Source of the DNA: WYZ-LMO8 sp964586135
GTDB lineage: Archaea; Thermoproteota; Methanomethylicia; Nezhaarchaeales; WYZ-LMO8
Reading direction: 5' to 3'
DNA: 64,000 nucleotides
NCBI GenBank assembly: GCA_964586135.1
Contig: CAZPGS010000001.1
Span: 37,466 to 101,465 of the forward strand
The notes under the pieces were generated by a model that saw nothing but the letters and a program-made list of their open reading frames with translations, did not search any database and was not told where the DNA came from. This document shows, piece by piece, positions 1 through 9,115 of the stretch. The position numbers and the translations under genes were made by a program. The first letter of the stretch is position 1; each line of letters begins with the position of its first letter.

Positions 1-1
1 T

Positions 2-1045
2 TGCAAGAACTCTCCACTTCACGTCTATTACTCGTCAGCCTATTACGCACAGCCATCAGCTCCAGATATGGACGCTAAGGAGTGGATGGGCGCTGACCTC
101 GTCTTCGACATAGACGTAGACCACATATACACTCCATGTAAAGAGCAACACGATAAGTGGATGTGTCTAAATTGTGGTGCTATAGGTAATGGCATGCCTC
201 CCGAAGAGTGTCTTAAGTGTTCCAGCAAGAGAATAGAGGCGAAGACTTGGTTCTGTGAGAAGTGCCTCGAGATAGCCAAGGAAGAGACCATAAAGCTAGT
301 CGAAGACTTCCTAATCCAAGACTTTGGCCTCTCGCCTCAAGAAATCTCCATCGTGTTCTCGGGGCGGAGGGGCTTCCACATCCACGTAGAAAGTGATGTT
401 GTGAGAGAATTGGACCAAAGAGCTAGGAGAGAGATAGTTGACTATGTAAGGGGCACTGGACTCATGGTACAGGACAAGAAAAGGAGGGCCCTTGCACCTC
501 CCTTGAACGCTGGAGGGTGGCCCGGAAGGATCGCTAAGGGGGTTTACGAGCTTCTCAATTCTGGCAATGTAGAGGGTCTTTTGAACATTAAAGGAGGGTC
601 TAAAGCGGAGGAGGCGATAAGAGCCATAATTAAAAGGCTTGAGGAATCTCAAGACTATTGGCCTTTAGAGGGCGTCACGCGCAGAGTATGGCTCAAGGTC
701 GTTGAGAAAGTTATAGCGCATAAGCATTGCGAGGTCGACGAGAGGGTGACGACGGACATAAAGAGGTTAATAAGATTACCTGGGACGTTACACGGGGGGA
801 CGGGACTCATAGCAGCCAAAGTCCGCTTGAGTGGCATAGAGTCCTTCGACCCCTACGTGCACGCCGTGGCCTTCCTAAAAGGCAACGTCAAAGTCAAGGT
901 TTTAAACATGCCTGAGATAACCTTCCTCAACCAGACGTGGGGCCCGTACAACAATGAGGTCGTGGAGCTACCCATAGGACTGGCTGTGTATTTAATATGC
1001 TCGGAAAACGCTATCCTGGTCAGCGAGGAGGTCGAAGTTGATTAA
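2..1045 (+). CDS. priS: DNA primase small (catalytic) subunit PriS, 5'-truncated by window edge
   Basis: Catalytic subunit of the archaeal/eukaryotic-type primase, which makes RNA/DNA primers at the replication fork with PriL. The reading frame is open from the first complete codon, so the true start lies outside the window. About 347 residues are visible. The active-site motif DIDVDH (visible residues 36-41) follows the family's GADLVFD stretch. A zinc-knuckle cluster (CLNCG, CLKC, CEKC) follows at about 55-90, and the conserved SGRRGFHIHV strand at about 120. The TTG start of the next gene overlaps its last 8 bases, preceded by GGAGGTCG, which indicates translational coupling. Neighbouring GINS and ribosomal genes match the usual archaeal arrangement. 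An internal ATG at 68 would remove conserved sequence and is not the start. Confidence 0.95.
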   Translation, partial: CKNSPLHVYYSSAYYAQPSAPDMDAKEWMGADLVFDIDVDHIYTPCKEQHDKWMCLNCGAIGNGMPPEECLKCSSKRIEAKTWFCEKCLEIAKEETIKLVEDFLIQDFGLSPQEISIVFSGRRGFHIHVESDVVRELDQRARREIVDYVRGTGLMVQDKKRRALAPPLNAGGWPGRIAKGVYELLNSGNVEGLLNIKGGSKAEEAIRAIIKRLEESQDYWPLEGVTRRVWLKVVEKVIAHKHCEVDERVTTDIKRLIRLPGTLHGGTGLIAAKVRLSGIESFDPYVHAVAFLKGNVKVKVLNMPEITFLNQTWGPYNNEVVELPIGLAVYLICSENAILVSEEVEVD

Positions 1046-1568
1046 GGAGTTACTCAAGGCCCTTCTTCAAGAGATAAGTAGCGAGAAGCTCCTGCCGCTA
1101 CCCCAAAACTTCTACGACGCTGCTCTAAGCTACATTCACTCCTTGAAGTTGAGGAAGAACAACGAAGTCAGCGAACTGCAACGCAAGATATGGGAGGGAG
1201 AGATCGCGCTCTTAGAGAAAACACTCTCGATCATTAAGAGCATGAGGGCCCGAAAGATAATGCTTGAAGTTGTGGACGGTAAACCTCTAGAGAAGTTGCC
1301 CCCAGAGGAGGACATTTACTACGTCAATCTCCGAAGAGCCCTCGAGGTCGCTGAACTCGAGCATGTCAAGACCGACGCTGGTGCTGAGGAGACCGGACCT
1401 CAAGAAGGAGGCAATGTCCTGCTATTATTGAAGAAGGGCTTAGACGAGGCCCTTGCTAAAAGGCTGGGCCTGCCTAAGCTCGAGCCAGAAGATGTAATCT
1501 TTATAAATAAGCGGACCGGTAAAGTGCTCATCGACCTAGGGATTGCAGATGAAATAAGCATAAGGTGA
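1038..1568 (+). CDS. GINS complex subunit, Gins51 (Gins15) type
   Basis: Predicted subunit of the archaeal GINS complex, which joins MCM helicase and the RecJ-like GAN nuclease in the replicative CMG assembly. The 176-residue protein has a mostly helical N-terminal A domain (about 1-110), an acidic linker, and a small C-terminal beta-rich B domain containing EDVIFINKRTGKVL, the order expected for Gins51. Sequence conservation is weak in this family, so the call also rests on position directly after priS, an arrangement known in Thermoproteota. It starts with TTG at 1038, with GGAGGTCG just upstream, and overlaps priS by 8 bases. A RecJ-type partner is encoded at 46131-47582. Confidence 0.8.
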   Translation: MIKELLKALLQEISSEKLLPLPQNFYDAALSYIHSLKLRKNNEVSELQRKIWEGEIALLEKTLSIIKSMRARKIMLEVVDGKPLEKLPPEEDIYYVNLRRALEVAELEHVKTDAGAEETGPQEGGNVLLLLKKGLDEALAKRLGLPKLEPEDVIFINKRTGKVLIDLGIADEISIR

Positions 1569-1573
1569 TTGCA

Positions 1574-1864
1574 GTGAAAATGCCAAAGGAGATAAACACC
1601 TATTGTCCTAGATGCAAAACCCACACGCTCCACAGCGTGGCTCTGTACAAAGCAGGAAAGAGGAGAGCCTTGGCCCAAGGTGAGAGGAGGTACGCGAGGA
1701 AGAAGAAAGGATATGGTAGCAAGAGGAAGCCAGAGCAGAAAAGGTTTGCCAAGGTCACCAAAAAGCAAGTCCTAAAGCTTACATGCAAGAAGTGCGGCTA
1801 CATACTGCATAGAAGGGGAATGAGGTTGAAGAAGCTGGAAATGGTGGAAGTCGCCAAAAGGTGA
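1574..1864 (+). CDS. rpl44e: Large ribosomal subunit protein eL42 (L44e)
   Basis: Zinc-ribbon ribosomal protein of the 50S subunit near the E site. It has the diagnostic opening MPKEINTYCPRCKTHT and a second CxxC (CKKCG) near residue 75, giving a four-cysteine zinc site. Lysine and arginine are abundant, and the 96-residue length is typical. An in-frame GTG at 1565 overlaps the GINS stop, but AAGGTGAT at 1562-1569 sits at the right distance for the GTG at 1574, giving MKMPKEINTYC as in homologues, so 1574 is preferred. It is followed after 7 bases by eS27, the usual archaeal pair. Confidence 0.95.
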   Translation: MKMPKEINTYCPRCKTHTLHSVALYKAGKRRALAQGERRYARKKKGYGSKRKPEQKRFAKVTKKQVLKLTCKKCGYILHRRGMRLKKLEMVEVAKR

Positions 1865-1871
1865 TGATGGC

Positions 1872-2072
1872 GTGGTCAAGAGGAGAAAGGAGCTTGTTCC
1901 CACGCCCAAATCGAAGTTTTACAACGTTAGGTGTCCAGACTGTGGCAATACGCAGATAATCTTCAGCCACGCCTCAACTTACGTGCACTGCTTCGTTTGT
2001 GGTAAGCTGTTGGTGGCACCGACAGGCGGCAAAGCGAGGATAGAAGGGAAGAAGGTCAGCGAACTCGGATGA
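1872..2072 (+). CDS. rps27e: Small ribosomal subunit protein eS27
   Basis: Zinc-finger protein of the 30S subunit. The 66-residue protein carries CPDCGNTQIIFSHAST, then CFVCGKLL, the CxxC-x(n)-CxxC zinc ribbon that defines eS27, followed by the conserved LVAPTGGKARIEG segment. The start is GTG at 1872. It sits between eL42 and aIF2 alpha in a translation-related operon found in most archaea. Confidence 0.95.
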   Translation: MVKRRKELVPTPKSKFYNVRCPDCGNTQIIFSHASTYVHCFVCGKLLVAPTGGKARIEGKKVSELG

Positions 2073-2093
2073 GCCACGGAAAGGTGGAGGCAA

Positions 2094-2894
2094 TTGATAA
2101 AGAAGAAGAGGGAGTGGCCACAACAAGGAGAGGTAGTAATAGGGACGGTGGCGCAGGTATTTGATAAAGGAGCTTACATAACCCTCGACGAATACGGAGG
2201 GAAGAGGGCTTACTTGTCATTAAGTGAGGTCTCTTCGTCTTGGTTTCACAACATTAGGGATGTCATACGCGAAGGCCAGAAGACGGCCTTTAAAGTCATT
2301 AGGGTCGATCCTTCGAAGGGACACGTAGACCTCTCGTTAAAGAGAGTAGCCGACGTGGAGAGGGACAGAAAGATCTTCGAGTGGAAGAGGGCCAAGAAGG
2401 CCGAAGTCATGCTAGACTTCGCGGCAAAGAAGTTAGGGAGGAAGCTCGATGAGGCTTATGAAGAAGCGGGATGGAAACTCGAAGACCATTACGGCGAGAT
2501 CTATGCTGGGCTTGAAGAGGCCGCTCGAAGGGGTATAGAGGCTCTGCTCGCAGCCGGGGTCAGCGAAGAGTGGGCCAAGATCTTGGCCGAGCTAGCCAGA
2601 GAGCACATAGAGATACCCCAAGTGAAGATGTCGATGACCCTCGAGCTGAGGTGTCACGGACCTCTGGGCATCGAAGCGATAAAGAGGGCCCTCATTGAGG
2701 CCTTAAACTACGCAAAGAGCAAAGGCTATCAAGTCAAGATCTACGCTGACGGGGCACCTAAGTACAGGATCGACGCCACGGCAGAGGAGTACAAAACCCT
2801 CAAGAGCATATTGAAGGAGGTAGCCAACGTGGCTTTAAGCGTGATATCGAAAGAGGGAGGGCAAGGAAGGATACTCGAGGAACCGAAGAAGTAG
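2094..2894 (+). CDS. Translation initiation factor aIF2 subunit alpha
   Basis: Alpha subunit of the heterotrimeric aIF2, which brings initiator Met-tRNA to the small ribosomal subunit. The 266 residues comprise an N-terminal S1/OB domain (about 10-90, GEVVIGTVAQVFDKGAYITL ending in HVDLSLKRV), a central helical domain (about 95-180) and a C-terminal alpha/beta domain (about 185-260) that contacts the gamma subunit. Translation starts at TTG 2094 after the ribosome binding site AAGGTGGAGG (2081-2090). The gene is followed after 10 bases by Nop10, the standard order. Confidence 0.95.
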   Translation: MIKKKREWPQQGEVVIGTVAQVFDKGAYITLDEYGGKRAYLSLSEVSSSWFHNIRDVIREGQKTAFKVIRVDPSKGHVDLSLKRVADVERDRKIFEWKRAKKAEVMLDFAAKKLGRKLDEAYEEAGWKLEDHYGEIYAGLEEAARRGIEALLAAGVSEEWAKILAELAREHIEIPQVKMSMTLELRCHGPLGIEAIKRALIEALNYAKSKGYQVKIYADGAPKYRIDATAEEYKTLKSILKEVANVALSVISKEGGQGRILEEPKK

Positions 2895-2904
2895 GTGTTG
2901 AGGC

Positions 2905-3069
2905 TTGAAGAGCTTGTTGATGAGGTGCAGAGAGTGCGGGAGGTACACGCTACAACGCGACAAGTGTCCCTACTGCGGAGGAGAGCTGAAGGTACCGCAC
3001 CCGCCTAGATACTCGCCTCATGATAAATATGTGACGTATAGACTTAAGGCCAAGCTCCTAAGAGAGTAA
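2905..3069 (+). CDS. nop10: H/ACA ribonucleoprotein subunit Nop10
   Basis: Small zinc-containing subunit of the H/ACA pseudouridylation particle (with Cbf5, Gar1 and L7Ae). The 54-residue product reads MKSLLMRCRECGRYTL, then CPYCGGELKVPHPPRYSP, the family signature with two CxxC pairs and the PHPPRxSP motif. The start is taken at TTG 2905 because GTAGGTG (2891-2897) is placed 7 bases upstream and the resulting N-terminus matches homologues; an ATG at 2920 would trim it slightly. It is the last gene of the priS operon. A gene this short is easy to miss. Confidence 0.9.
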   Translation: MKSLLMRCRECGRYTLQRDKCPYCGGELKVPHPPRYSPHDKYVTYRLKAKLLRE

Positions 3070-3154
3070 CCAAGACTTCACGATGATCTCCATGCTATGT
3101 AATTCGCAATAGGGTTAGGTTGTCCAGCTAAACTCATGCAAACGCGGTACGGGG

Positions 3155-5077
3155 TCACCATATTACGCGATAGATTGCTATGTACTGTGAATCGCAGTAG
3201 ACCTTTTCAAAGTGAGCTAAGCTAGCTACATATTCAGGCTGCCATATTCCTAGGACGAGCTTTGTTAAGAGGGCGTTAAAATTGCCTATGCCCCACCCTT
3301 GTTGGGTCAGCTGAAATGACGGCGTTGGAGAGCCAGCTATCTTCGCTATGGCGTGGCTTTTAGGAACTTCTTCGAGTGAGACCAACACGTACACTTCTCT
3401 GCCCTCTAAGCCGAAGCTTCTCTTCAAAATCTTTAGTGACTCCTCTTCGCTTTCCGACATGAAGAACTTTGCTACCTCGACGTTCCTCCACTCATGTACA
3501 TTCCCGGGGTCTACGATTGTGGTCCTATTGGCGTAGTATTGTATTAAGTAGCCGTAGTCCCACCAAGAGATTACTATGGCGTTTTGATCCGTGTTTTCTC
3601 TCAGCCATAGAAGCGCCCCTAGCCAATAATTATGACCGCTCATGCCTATGTTTTCATATAGCATTGCATGGCTGACGACCGGGCCATATCCAGAAGAATA
3701 CGTGGGAATGGCGAATAACGATAGGATGGCCAGTACTGCTAACGCCATTGAGAGGCCGAGGCCCATCACCGCTTCTCGATTGAGCCTCAAGCCTTTCTTC
3801 CACCTGACGAAGAGCCTAGAACCGTAATGATTTATGAGCCTTGACGTCACGTCCCCGGCCATCACCGCCACGGCCATCGACAAGAACATCAATAGTCTCG
3901 TCTCAGAGGACGCGAGGACGGCGGACACGCCGAAGAGCGACACCATGAATAGATAATTGTTCCTGTCCTTTGGATCCTTCAGGCTTCTCGGCACAAGCGC
4001 AAAGACCGCAAATATGAGTGGTAAGCCCACTTGGTTCCACACATCGTAAGCAACAGGTCTTTGGGACTCCGCGACCGTCGAGCGGACTAGCCCTTTGCTA
4101 CCGAAGAGCCAGTCCACCAGCCTGAAGACGTAATTAAGCTCTGTCAACCAAAAGACCGCCGCTAAGACTATCAGTATGGCGACGACGTATCTCCTCTTGA
4201 CTTTGCTCAGGGCCATTAGGGGGATGGCCGCGCCTACAGGAGCGAGGAACATTATCGACCTGAAGAAGTCCAGACCGCCGTGCCTGATTGTGAAGAGGGC
4301 AACAAAAACGCCTGACACCATCAACGCCAGTAGGTAGGGTATGGAAATGAGGCTGAGGCTCTTACCGTCCTTGCCGAAGAGCGCCATTAGCAGGGCGTAA
4401 GCCATTAGGACGAGGTACGCGAATAGAGAACCCACCCAGCCGATGGCCGCGACACCGATGAGCGCGCCGGACGCTACTGCAAGCGCTACTGACGCTATCA
4501 AGTTGCGCTTGCGCCCTTGGGCGGTCACGAGGTTAAATGACGAGAGGGCGAGGGCGAGGCCCGCGAACATCAAGGGCGTCGTGAAGGCCTCCTTGTCACA
4601 GAAGCCCTCGAAGGACCTCAGGAGGAAGGCTGGGGCGGCGGCTGACAGGAAGGCGGCTATTACGCCGGCGGTCATGGATCTCGTGAGCGCTCTAGTGATG
4701 AAGAACACCGGTATCACTATCAGGGGGGCGAAGAGGGCTGGCAACAGTATGGCCACGTCGATCGGTTGCAAGCCAGTCAGCCAAGAGAAGCCAGCTATGA
4801 ACCACGAGACCAAGGGTAGCTCGTACTTGGTGTTGAACCCCTGAGGGTAGTACCTCAGGGTGTCGTTGGAGGGCATGGAGCCGCTCAAGAGCGCCTCGGC
4901 GTACCTTAGGTGCACGTAGGGGTCGTCGCCCGTCAGGACGTGCTGATCCGAAAACCGCGGCAGAGACCTCAGGTAACAGCCTAGGGCGTAGGCCATTAAG
5001 AGCAAGGCCACGACTATGAGCGGCCTAAGTCTAAACAATTTCTCGTAAACCGCCCTCCAAACCTCTGGCTTATTCAA
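3155..5077 (-). CDS. aglB: Oligosaccharyltransferase catalytic subunit AglB (STT3 family)
   Basis: Membrane enzyme that transfers a lipid-linked glycan to asparagine in Asn-X-Ser/Thr sequons of exported proteins, such as S-layer proteins and pilins. The 640-residue protein has about a dozen hydrophobic helices, the metal-binding DDPYVHLR motif in the first external loop (residues 51-58), and the catalytic WWDYG motif near residue 500, followed by a short soluble C-terminal domain. That places it among the short-type archaeal AglBs. Translation starts at TTG 5077, preceded by GGTGGTGAAG. An A+T-rich TATA-like element (CTTTAATAGG on the minus strand) lies around 5169-5178. A hexapeptide sugar acyltransferase at 9116-9835 could supply modified sugars, but it is not in the same operon. 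Confidence 0.93.
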   Translation of the reverse strand: MNKPEVWRAVYEKLFRLRPLIVVALLLMAYALGCYLRSLPRFSDQHVLTGDDPYVHLRYAEALLSGSMPSNDTLRYYPQGFNTKYELPLVSWFIAGFSWLTGLQPIDVAILLPALFAPLIVIPVFFITRALTRSMTAGVIAAFLSAAAPAFLLRSFEGFCDKEAFTTPLMFAGLALALSSFNLVTAQGRKRNLIASVALAVASGALIGVAAIGWVGSLFAYLVLMAYALLMALFGKDGKSLSLISIPYLLALMVSGVFVALFTIRHGGLDFFRSIMFLAPVGAAIPLMALSKVKRRYVVAILIVLAAVFWLTELNYVFRLVDWLFGSKGLVRSTVAESQRPVAYDVWNQVGLPLIFAVFALVPRSLKDPKDRNNYLFMVSLFGVSAVLASSETRLLMFLSMAVAVMAGDVTSRLINHYGSRLFVRWKKGLRLNREAVMGLGLSMALAVLAILSLFAIPTYSSGYGPVVSHAMLYENIGMSGHNYWLGALLWLRENTDQNAIVISWWDYGYLIQYYANRTTIVDPGNVHEWRNVEVAKFFMSESEEESLKILKRSFGLEGREVYVLVSLEEVPKSHAIAKIAGSPTPSFQLTQQGWGIGNFNALLTKLVLGIWQPEYVASLAHFEKVYCDSQYIAIYRVIW

Positions 5078-5230
5078 TGTACTTCACCACCTGAGGGACA
5101 TGACATTAACGATGCCATCTTCGATCACGTTCCTCGCGCCGAGGGACGCTAAAATTGTCTTTGTCCTCCTATTAAAGCAACGCACGCAAAGGGCATGAAA
5201 GGACCACCTAGCTGACAAGCCCAGTCCGTA

Positions 5231-5250
5231 CTTTAAAGTTTAAAACTTTT
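5231..5250 (+). promoter_or_regulatory. Probable archaeal TATA promoter of ileS
   Basis: The run CTTTAAAGTTTAAAACTTTT is the only strongly A+T-rich hexamer-like block in the 251-base divergent gap between aglB and ileS. It would place transcription start near 5265, leaving a leader of about 65 bases. The element is seen directly; its use as a promoter is inferred. Confidence 0.5.
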
Positions 5251-5328
5251 GACGGCTCTAGTGTTGAGAGACGTAATCATAACATCTGAGCATGGTAAAG
5301 GACTTGAGCCGGCCTAGTAACGTGAGAG

Positions 5329-8300
5329 ATGATGGGCATGGAGATGAAGAGTTACGATCCGTTGAAGGTTGAGCATTGCGTGAGGGCTTTCTGGCACGAC
5401 AACGACGTAATAAACAAGTGCTTCGAGGCACGGAAGGGGAGAGGGCTCTTCAGCTTCTTGGAGGGTCCGCCCACAACAAATGGCTTCATGCACGTGGGTC
5501 ATGCAAGAGGTAGGACGCTCAAGGACATAGTCATTAAGTTCAAGCTCATGCAGGGCTTTGACGTGTGGCACCGTGCCGGCTGGGACACCCAAGGCCTGCC
5601 AGTCGAGCTTGAGGTCGAGAAGAACTTGGGCCTGAGGTCAAAGAAGGACATAGAGGTCGTGGGCTACGAAAGGTTCGTGGAGGAGTGCAATAAGCTCGTG
5701 GACTACTACTTAGGCCATTGGAGGAAGGCCTCAGAGCTACTAGGCCTGTGGCTCGACTACGACAGCGCATATCAAACGAGGCGTAAAGAGTACATAGAGT
5801 TCATATGGTGGGCCCTGAAGCAAACGTATGAAAGAGGGCTACTAGTCGAAGATCTTAAGGTAATAGCATTTTGCCCTCGTTGCGAGACCCCTCTCTCAGA
5901 CCAAGAGGTCGCTTTGGGCTATGCGAGCATAGAAGATCCCTCGATCTACGTGAAGATCTCGTTGCTCGATAGGGAGTCCACGTACGTAGTCATTTGGACC
6001 ACGACCCCCTGGACCCTGCCAGCTAACGAGGCCGTGTGTTTGCATCCGGACGAGTACTACGTCGAGGTCGAGGTGGGAGGCGAGAGGTGGATTTTGGCCG
6101 AGAAGCTCTTGGAGAAGGTCATGGTAGAGGTGGGGATAAAGGGGTACAAAATACTCAGGAAGTTCCTTGGATCGGAACTTGAGGGTACCAAGTACCTACA
6201 CCCGCTTCTAGACGAAGTGCCCGAGCACAAGGACCACCATGCCTCTCACATAATAACGTGTGATCAAGGAGTTAGCATGGAGGAAGGTAGTGGATGTGTG
6301 CACATAGCCCCAGCTCATGGACCCGAGGACTTCGAAATAGGCAAGAGGTATTCGTTACCTGTGTTCTGCCCGGTGGAGGTCAACGGATTCTATTCGGACA
6401 AAGCTGGCAAATACAGGGGCATGTACGTAAGGGAGGCCAACAGGGTCATCATTGAAGACTTGAGGAAGAAGGGGCTGTTGGCCTACGAGGAGACGATACT
6501 TCACGAGTACCCTCGTTGCTGGAGGTGCGACACCCCCTTAATCTACAGAGCCGACAGGCAGTGGTTCTTGCGCATAGAGCCCATAAAGAGCTTGATCTTG
6601 GAGGAGAACGAGAAGGTGAGGTGGGCCCCGCCGTGGGCAGGTAAGGCTAGGTTCCACGACTGGATCGTCAACGCTAGGGATTGGTGCATTTCGCGCTTAA
6701 GGGTGTGGGGCTCGCCCTTGAACATCTGGACGTGCACAAAGTGCGGGCACAGGGTCTGCGTGGGCTCAATTGAAGAGCTCAAGAGCTTGGCCTTAACCCG
6801 CCTCGAGGACGTGGAGCTTCATAGGCCGTGGATCGACGCCGTCAGGCTCAGATGCCCGAATTGCAGGGGCGAGATGAGGAGAGAGCCGCATGTGCTTGAT
6901 TGCTGGCTAGACTCTGGAGTAGCGCACGCTGCAAGCATTGACTACCTGGAAGACAAAGCGCTGTTTGAGAAGTTGTTTCCCTACGACTTCATAACCGAGG
7001 CGGTTGACCAGACAAGAGGGTGGTTCTTCTCGCTGATCTTCACGAGCGTGATGTTGTTCGGTAAAGCTCCTTACAAGAGCGTGTTATGTCAAGGCCACGT
7101 GCTCGATAAACTAGGCCAGAAGATGTCGAAGAGCAGAGGAAATGTCATTTGGGCTCGCGACGTCATAGAAGCCGAAGGAGCTGATCCCTTGCGCTTGTAC
7201 TTAGTCATGAAAGCGGCTCCTTGGGAATCGTTGAACTTCGACATCGAAGAGTTGAAGTCGGTCAAACGCACCTTGAATATAATCTTCAACGTATTCAAAT
7301 TTGCCAATACATACATGGATCTCGATAAATTTGATTACAAAAAATACCCAATAGATTTGTTTATCAACAAGCTTTATCCAGAAGACCAGTGGATCCTCTC
7401 GAAGATTCAGACCACCATCGAAGAAGTGACCTCAAACATCGAGACGTATAACATACACGAAGCGGCGAAGGCCATAGTCAACTTCTTTGTCGAGGACCTG
7501 AGCCATGGCTACATAAGGTTCATTAGGAGGAGGGTTTGGCTAGAAGAGGAGAACGTCGAGAAGCTCATGACTTATAGCGTATTGTACTATGTGCTCGATA
7601 AGGCTCTCAGACTCATGGCCCCCTTCGTCCCACACTTAGCTGAATGGTTGTACCAGGCGTTCTTGAAGAAGTTCGGCGGCTTAAAGGAAGAAAGCTTGTT
7701 CATGCTTAATTGGCCCTCGACCGAGGCCAAGTTCATCAAGAAAGAGCTTGAAGAAGGCGCATCGCTACTCATGGAGGCGCTAACGCTTGTGGCAAGCGCG
7801 AGGCAGAAAGCCAAGCTCAAGGGTAGATGGCCAGTCTCCGACGTCGTCGTTGTGGTATTCGATGAGGGACAGGCCGCGAAGCTAGGCGCGTTTCATAAAG
7901 CGCTACGCGAGCAAGCCAACGCCCGAAACGTCGTTATCACAACTGCCATACCCAATAACATGAGGTTAAAGGTAATGGTTCAGGAAGGTAAGGTCAAGAG
8001 GGCTCTGAGGCCTAAGATGGCAAAGCTCCTCGAACAGCTGGATAAGGCCGATGTCAAGAAGATGGTAAAAGAACTTTGTGTTCACGGTAAGGTAAATGTT
8101 AACGTAGAAGTCGAGGAGATATCGCTGAACAACGAGGACGTAAAAGTGATCGGAGTCGAGGACTATGAGAGTTGGGCTTTCACCTTGGGCAAACGCATGT
8201 TAGTATGCATGAACACGACGCGAGACAGAGAGCTTGAGGCCGAGGCCTTAACTAGGGAGCTCGTCCGTAGAATACAGTACATGCGCAAGGAGCTTAACTT

Positions 8301-8532
8301 AAACATCGAAGATTACATAGATCTAGCAATCGAGGCGGACGAGGGCGTTCTAAACATCTTGAGCACAAAGAACGTAGATTACTTGAAGAGTGAAGTCAGG
8401 GCTAGGGAGTTAAAGATGGGTAGTAAAGTGGACGTGACCGGAGAAGGCTGGTACGCAAAGGAGTGGGACGTAGATGGACTGGGGGTCAAAATACACTTAC
8501 GAAAGAGTGGAGAAGGAAGACAAAGTTTTTAG
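5329..8532 (+). CDS. ileS: Isoleucyl-tRNA synthetase
   Basis: Class I aminoacyl-tRNA synthetase charging tRNA-Ile, with an editing domain that removes misactivated valine. The 1067 residues show the HVGH (HIGH-type) ATP signature near residue 50 and KMSKSRGN near 600. The CP1 editing insert contains TTTPWTLPAN and HIAPAHGPEDF, there are two CxxC zinc pairs (CTKCG, CPNC), and the anticodon-binding domain is C-terminal. Length and domain order fit archaeal IleRS. ATG 5329 is chosen; ATGs at 5332 and 5338 are near-equivalent alternatives. tRNA-Ser follows 26 bases downstream. Confidence 0.97.
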   Translation: MMGMEMKSYDPLKVEHCVRAFWHDNDVINKCFEARKGRGLFSFLEGPPTTNGFMHVGHARGRTLKDIVIKFKLMQGFDVWHRAGWDTQGLPVELEVEKNLGLRSKKDIEVVGYERFVEECNKLVDYYLGHWRKASELLGLWLDYDSAYQTRRKEYIEFIWWALKQTYERGLLVEDLKVIAFCPRCETPLSDQEVALGYASIEDPSIYVKISLLDRESTYVVIWTTTPWTLPANEAVCLHPDEYYVEVEVGGERWILAEKLLEKVMVEVGIKGYKILRKFLGSELEGTKYLHPLLDEVPEHKDHHASHIITCDQGVSMEEGSGCVHIAPAHGPEDFEIGKRYSLPVFCPVEVNGFYSDKAGKYRGMYVREANRVIIEDLRKKGLLAYEETILHEYPRCWRCDTPLIYRADRQWFLRIEPIKSLILEENEKVRWAPPWAGKARFHDWIVNARDWCISRLRVWGSPLNIWTCTKCGHRVCVGSIEELKSLALTRLEDVELHRPWIDAVRLRCPNCRGEMRREPHVLDCWLDSGVAHAASIDYLEDKALFEKLFPYDFITEAVDQTRGWFFSLIFTSVMLFGKAPYKSVLCQGHVLDKLGQKMSKSRGNVIWARDVIEAEGADPLRLYLVMKAAPWESLNFDIEELKSVKRTLNIIFNVFKFANTYMDLDKFDYKKYPIDLFINKLYPEDQWILSKIQTTIEEVTSNIETYNIHEAAKAIVNFFVEDLSHGYIRFIRRRVWLEEENVEKLMTYSVLYYVLDKALRLMAPFVPHLAEWLYQAFLKKFGGLKEESLFMLNWPSTEAKFIKKELEEGASLLMEALTLVASARQKAKLKGRWPVSDVVVVVFDEGQAAKLGAFHKALREQANARNVVITTAIPNNMRLKVMVQEGKVKRALRPKMAKLLEQLDKADVKKMVKELCVHGKVNVNVEVEEISLNNEDVKVIGVEDYESWAFTLGKRMLVCMNTTRDRELEAEALTRELVRRIQYMRKELNLNIEDYIDLAIEADEGVLNILSTKNVDYLKSEVRARELKMGSKVDVTGEGWYAKEWDVDGLGVKIHLRKSGEGRQSF

Positions 8533-8558
8533 TTGAGCGAAGAGCCGAGTAATTTTGG

Positions 8559-8643
8559 GCCGGGATGGCCGAGCGGACCAAGGCGCCAGCCTTGAGAGCT
8601 GGTGCCCCATTGGGGCGCGCGGGTTCGAATCCCGCTCCCGGCG
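8559..8643 (+). tRNA. tRNA-Ser (anticodon UGA)
   Basis: Cloverleaf with acceptor GCCGGGA/TCCCGGC, an anticodon stem CCAGC/GCTGG enclosing loop CTTGAGA (anticodon TGA), a long variable arm (GCCCCATTGGGGC) and the T-loop GGTTCGAATCC. The long variable arm and discriminator G are serine identity elements. CCA is not encoded and no intron is visible. The archease gene follows 33 bases downstream. Confidence 0.95.
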
Positions 8644-8676
8644 TCACAACAAGTGTTACTCGACGAAGGGATCGGT

Positions 8677-9102
8677 ATGAGCATAAAGTTCTTAGACCAT
8701 CCATCTGACGTCTACGTCGAGGTTAGGGCCAAGAGCTTAGAGGAGGCCTTTGCTCTCAGCGGAATGGCAGTTTATGAGGTCATGACCGACGTGAGCCGTG
8801 TTAAAGAGCAGGAGAGGGTGGAGGTCGCGGTCGAAGGTTTCGACTTATACTCCTTGCTCTACAATTGGCTCGAGGGATTGATATACCTCTTTGACTCAAG
8901 AGGGTTCTTGGGCTCAGAAATAAAGGTTGAGAAAGTGAGCAGAAACGAGAACGGCTTTAAACTAAAAGCAGTAGTACTCGGCGAAAAATACGATGCCAAG
9001 CGTCATGAGTCGAAGACAGCCATAAAAGCTGCAACGTATCACTTAATGGAGATAAAAAAGGAGGGCGACGAATACGTAATTAAGTTCGTCTTGGACATCT
9101 GA
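8677..9102 (+). CDS. Archease, RtcB RNA ligase activator
   Basis: Archease promotes guanylylation and turnover of the RtcB tRNA-splicing ligase. The 141-residue protein begins MSIKFLDHPSDVYVEV and ends KAATYHLMEIKKEGDEY...KFVLDI, matching the family's DHxADV-type N-terminus and YH-containing metal-binding C-terminus. ATG 8677 is preferred because GAAGGGATC lies just upstream and matches homologues; an in-frame upstream start at 8602 would lie inside the tRNA gene. Convergent with the acyltransferase, with a 13-base gap. Confidence 0.92.
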   Translation: MSIKFLDHPSDVYVEVRAKSLEEAFALSGMAVYEVMTDVSRVKEQERVEVAVEGFDLYSLLYNWLEGLIYLFDSRGFLGSEIKVEKVSRNENGFKLKAVVLGEKYDAKRHESKTAIKAATYHLMEIKKEGDEYVIKFVLDI

Positions 9103-9115
9103 TGCGCTCAGCTTT

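Noticed and set aside
5078..5328. Riboswitch or T-box-like leader before ileS
   Set aside because: No conserved anti-terminator or known aptamer core; the leader is about 65 bases and T-boxes are bacterial.
8602..8676. Longer archease start
   Set aside because: The additional codons lie inside the tRNA-Ser gene and are not conserved in the family.
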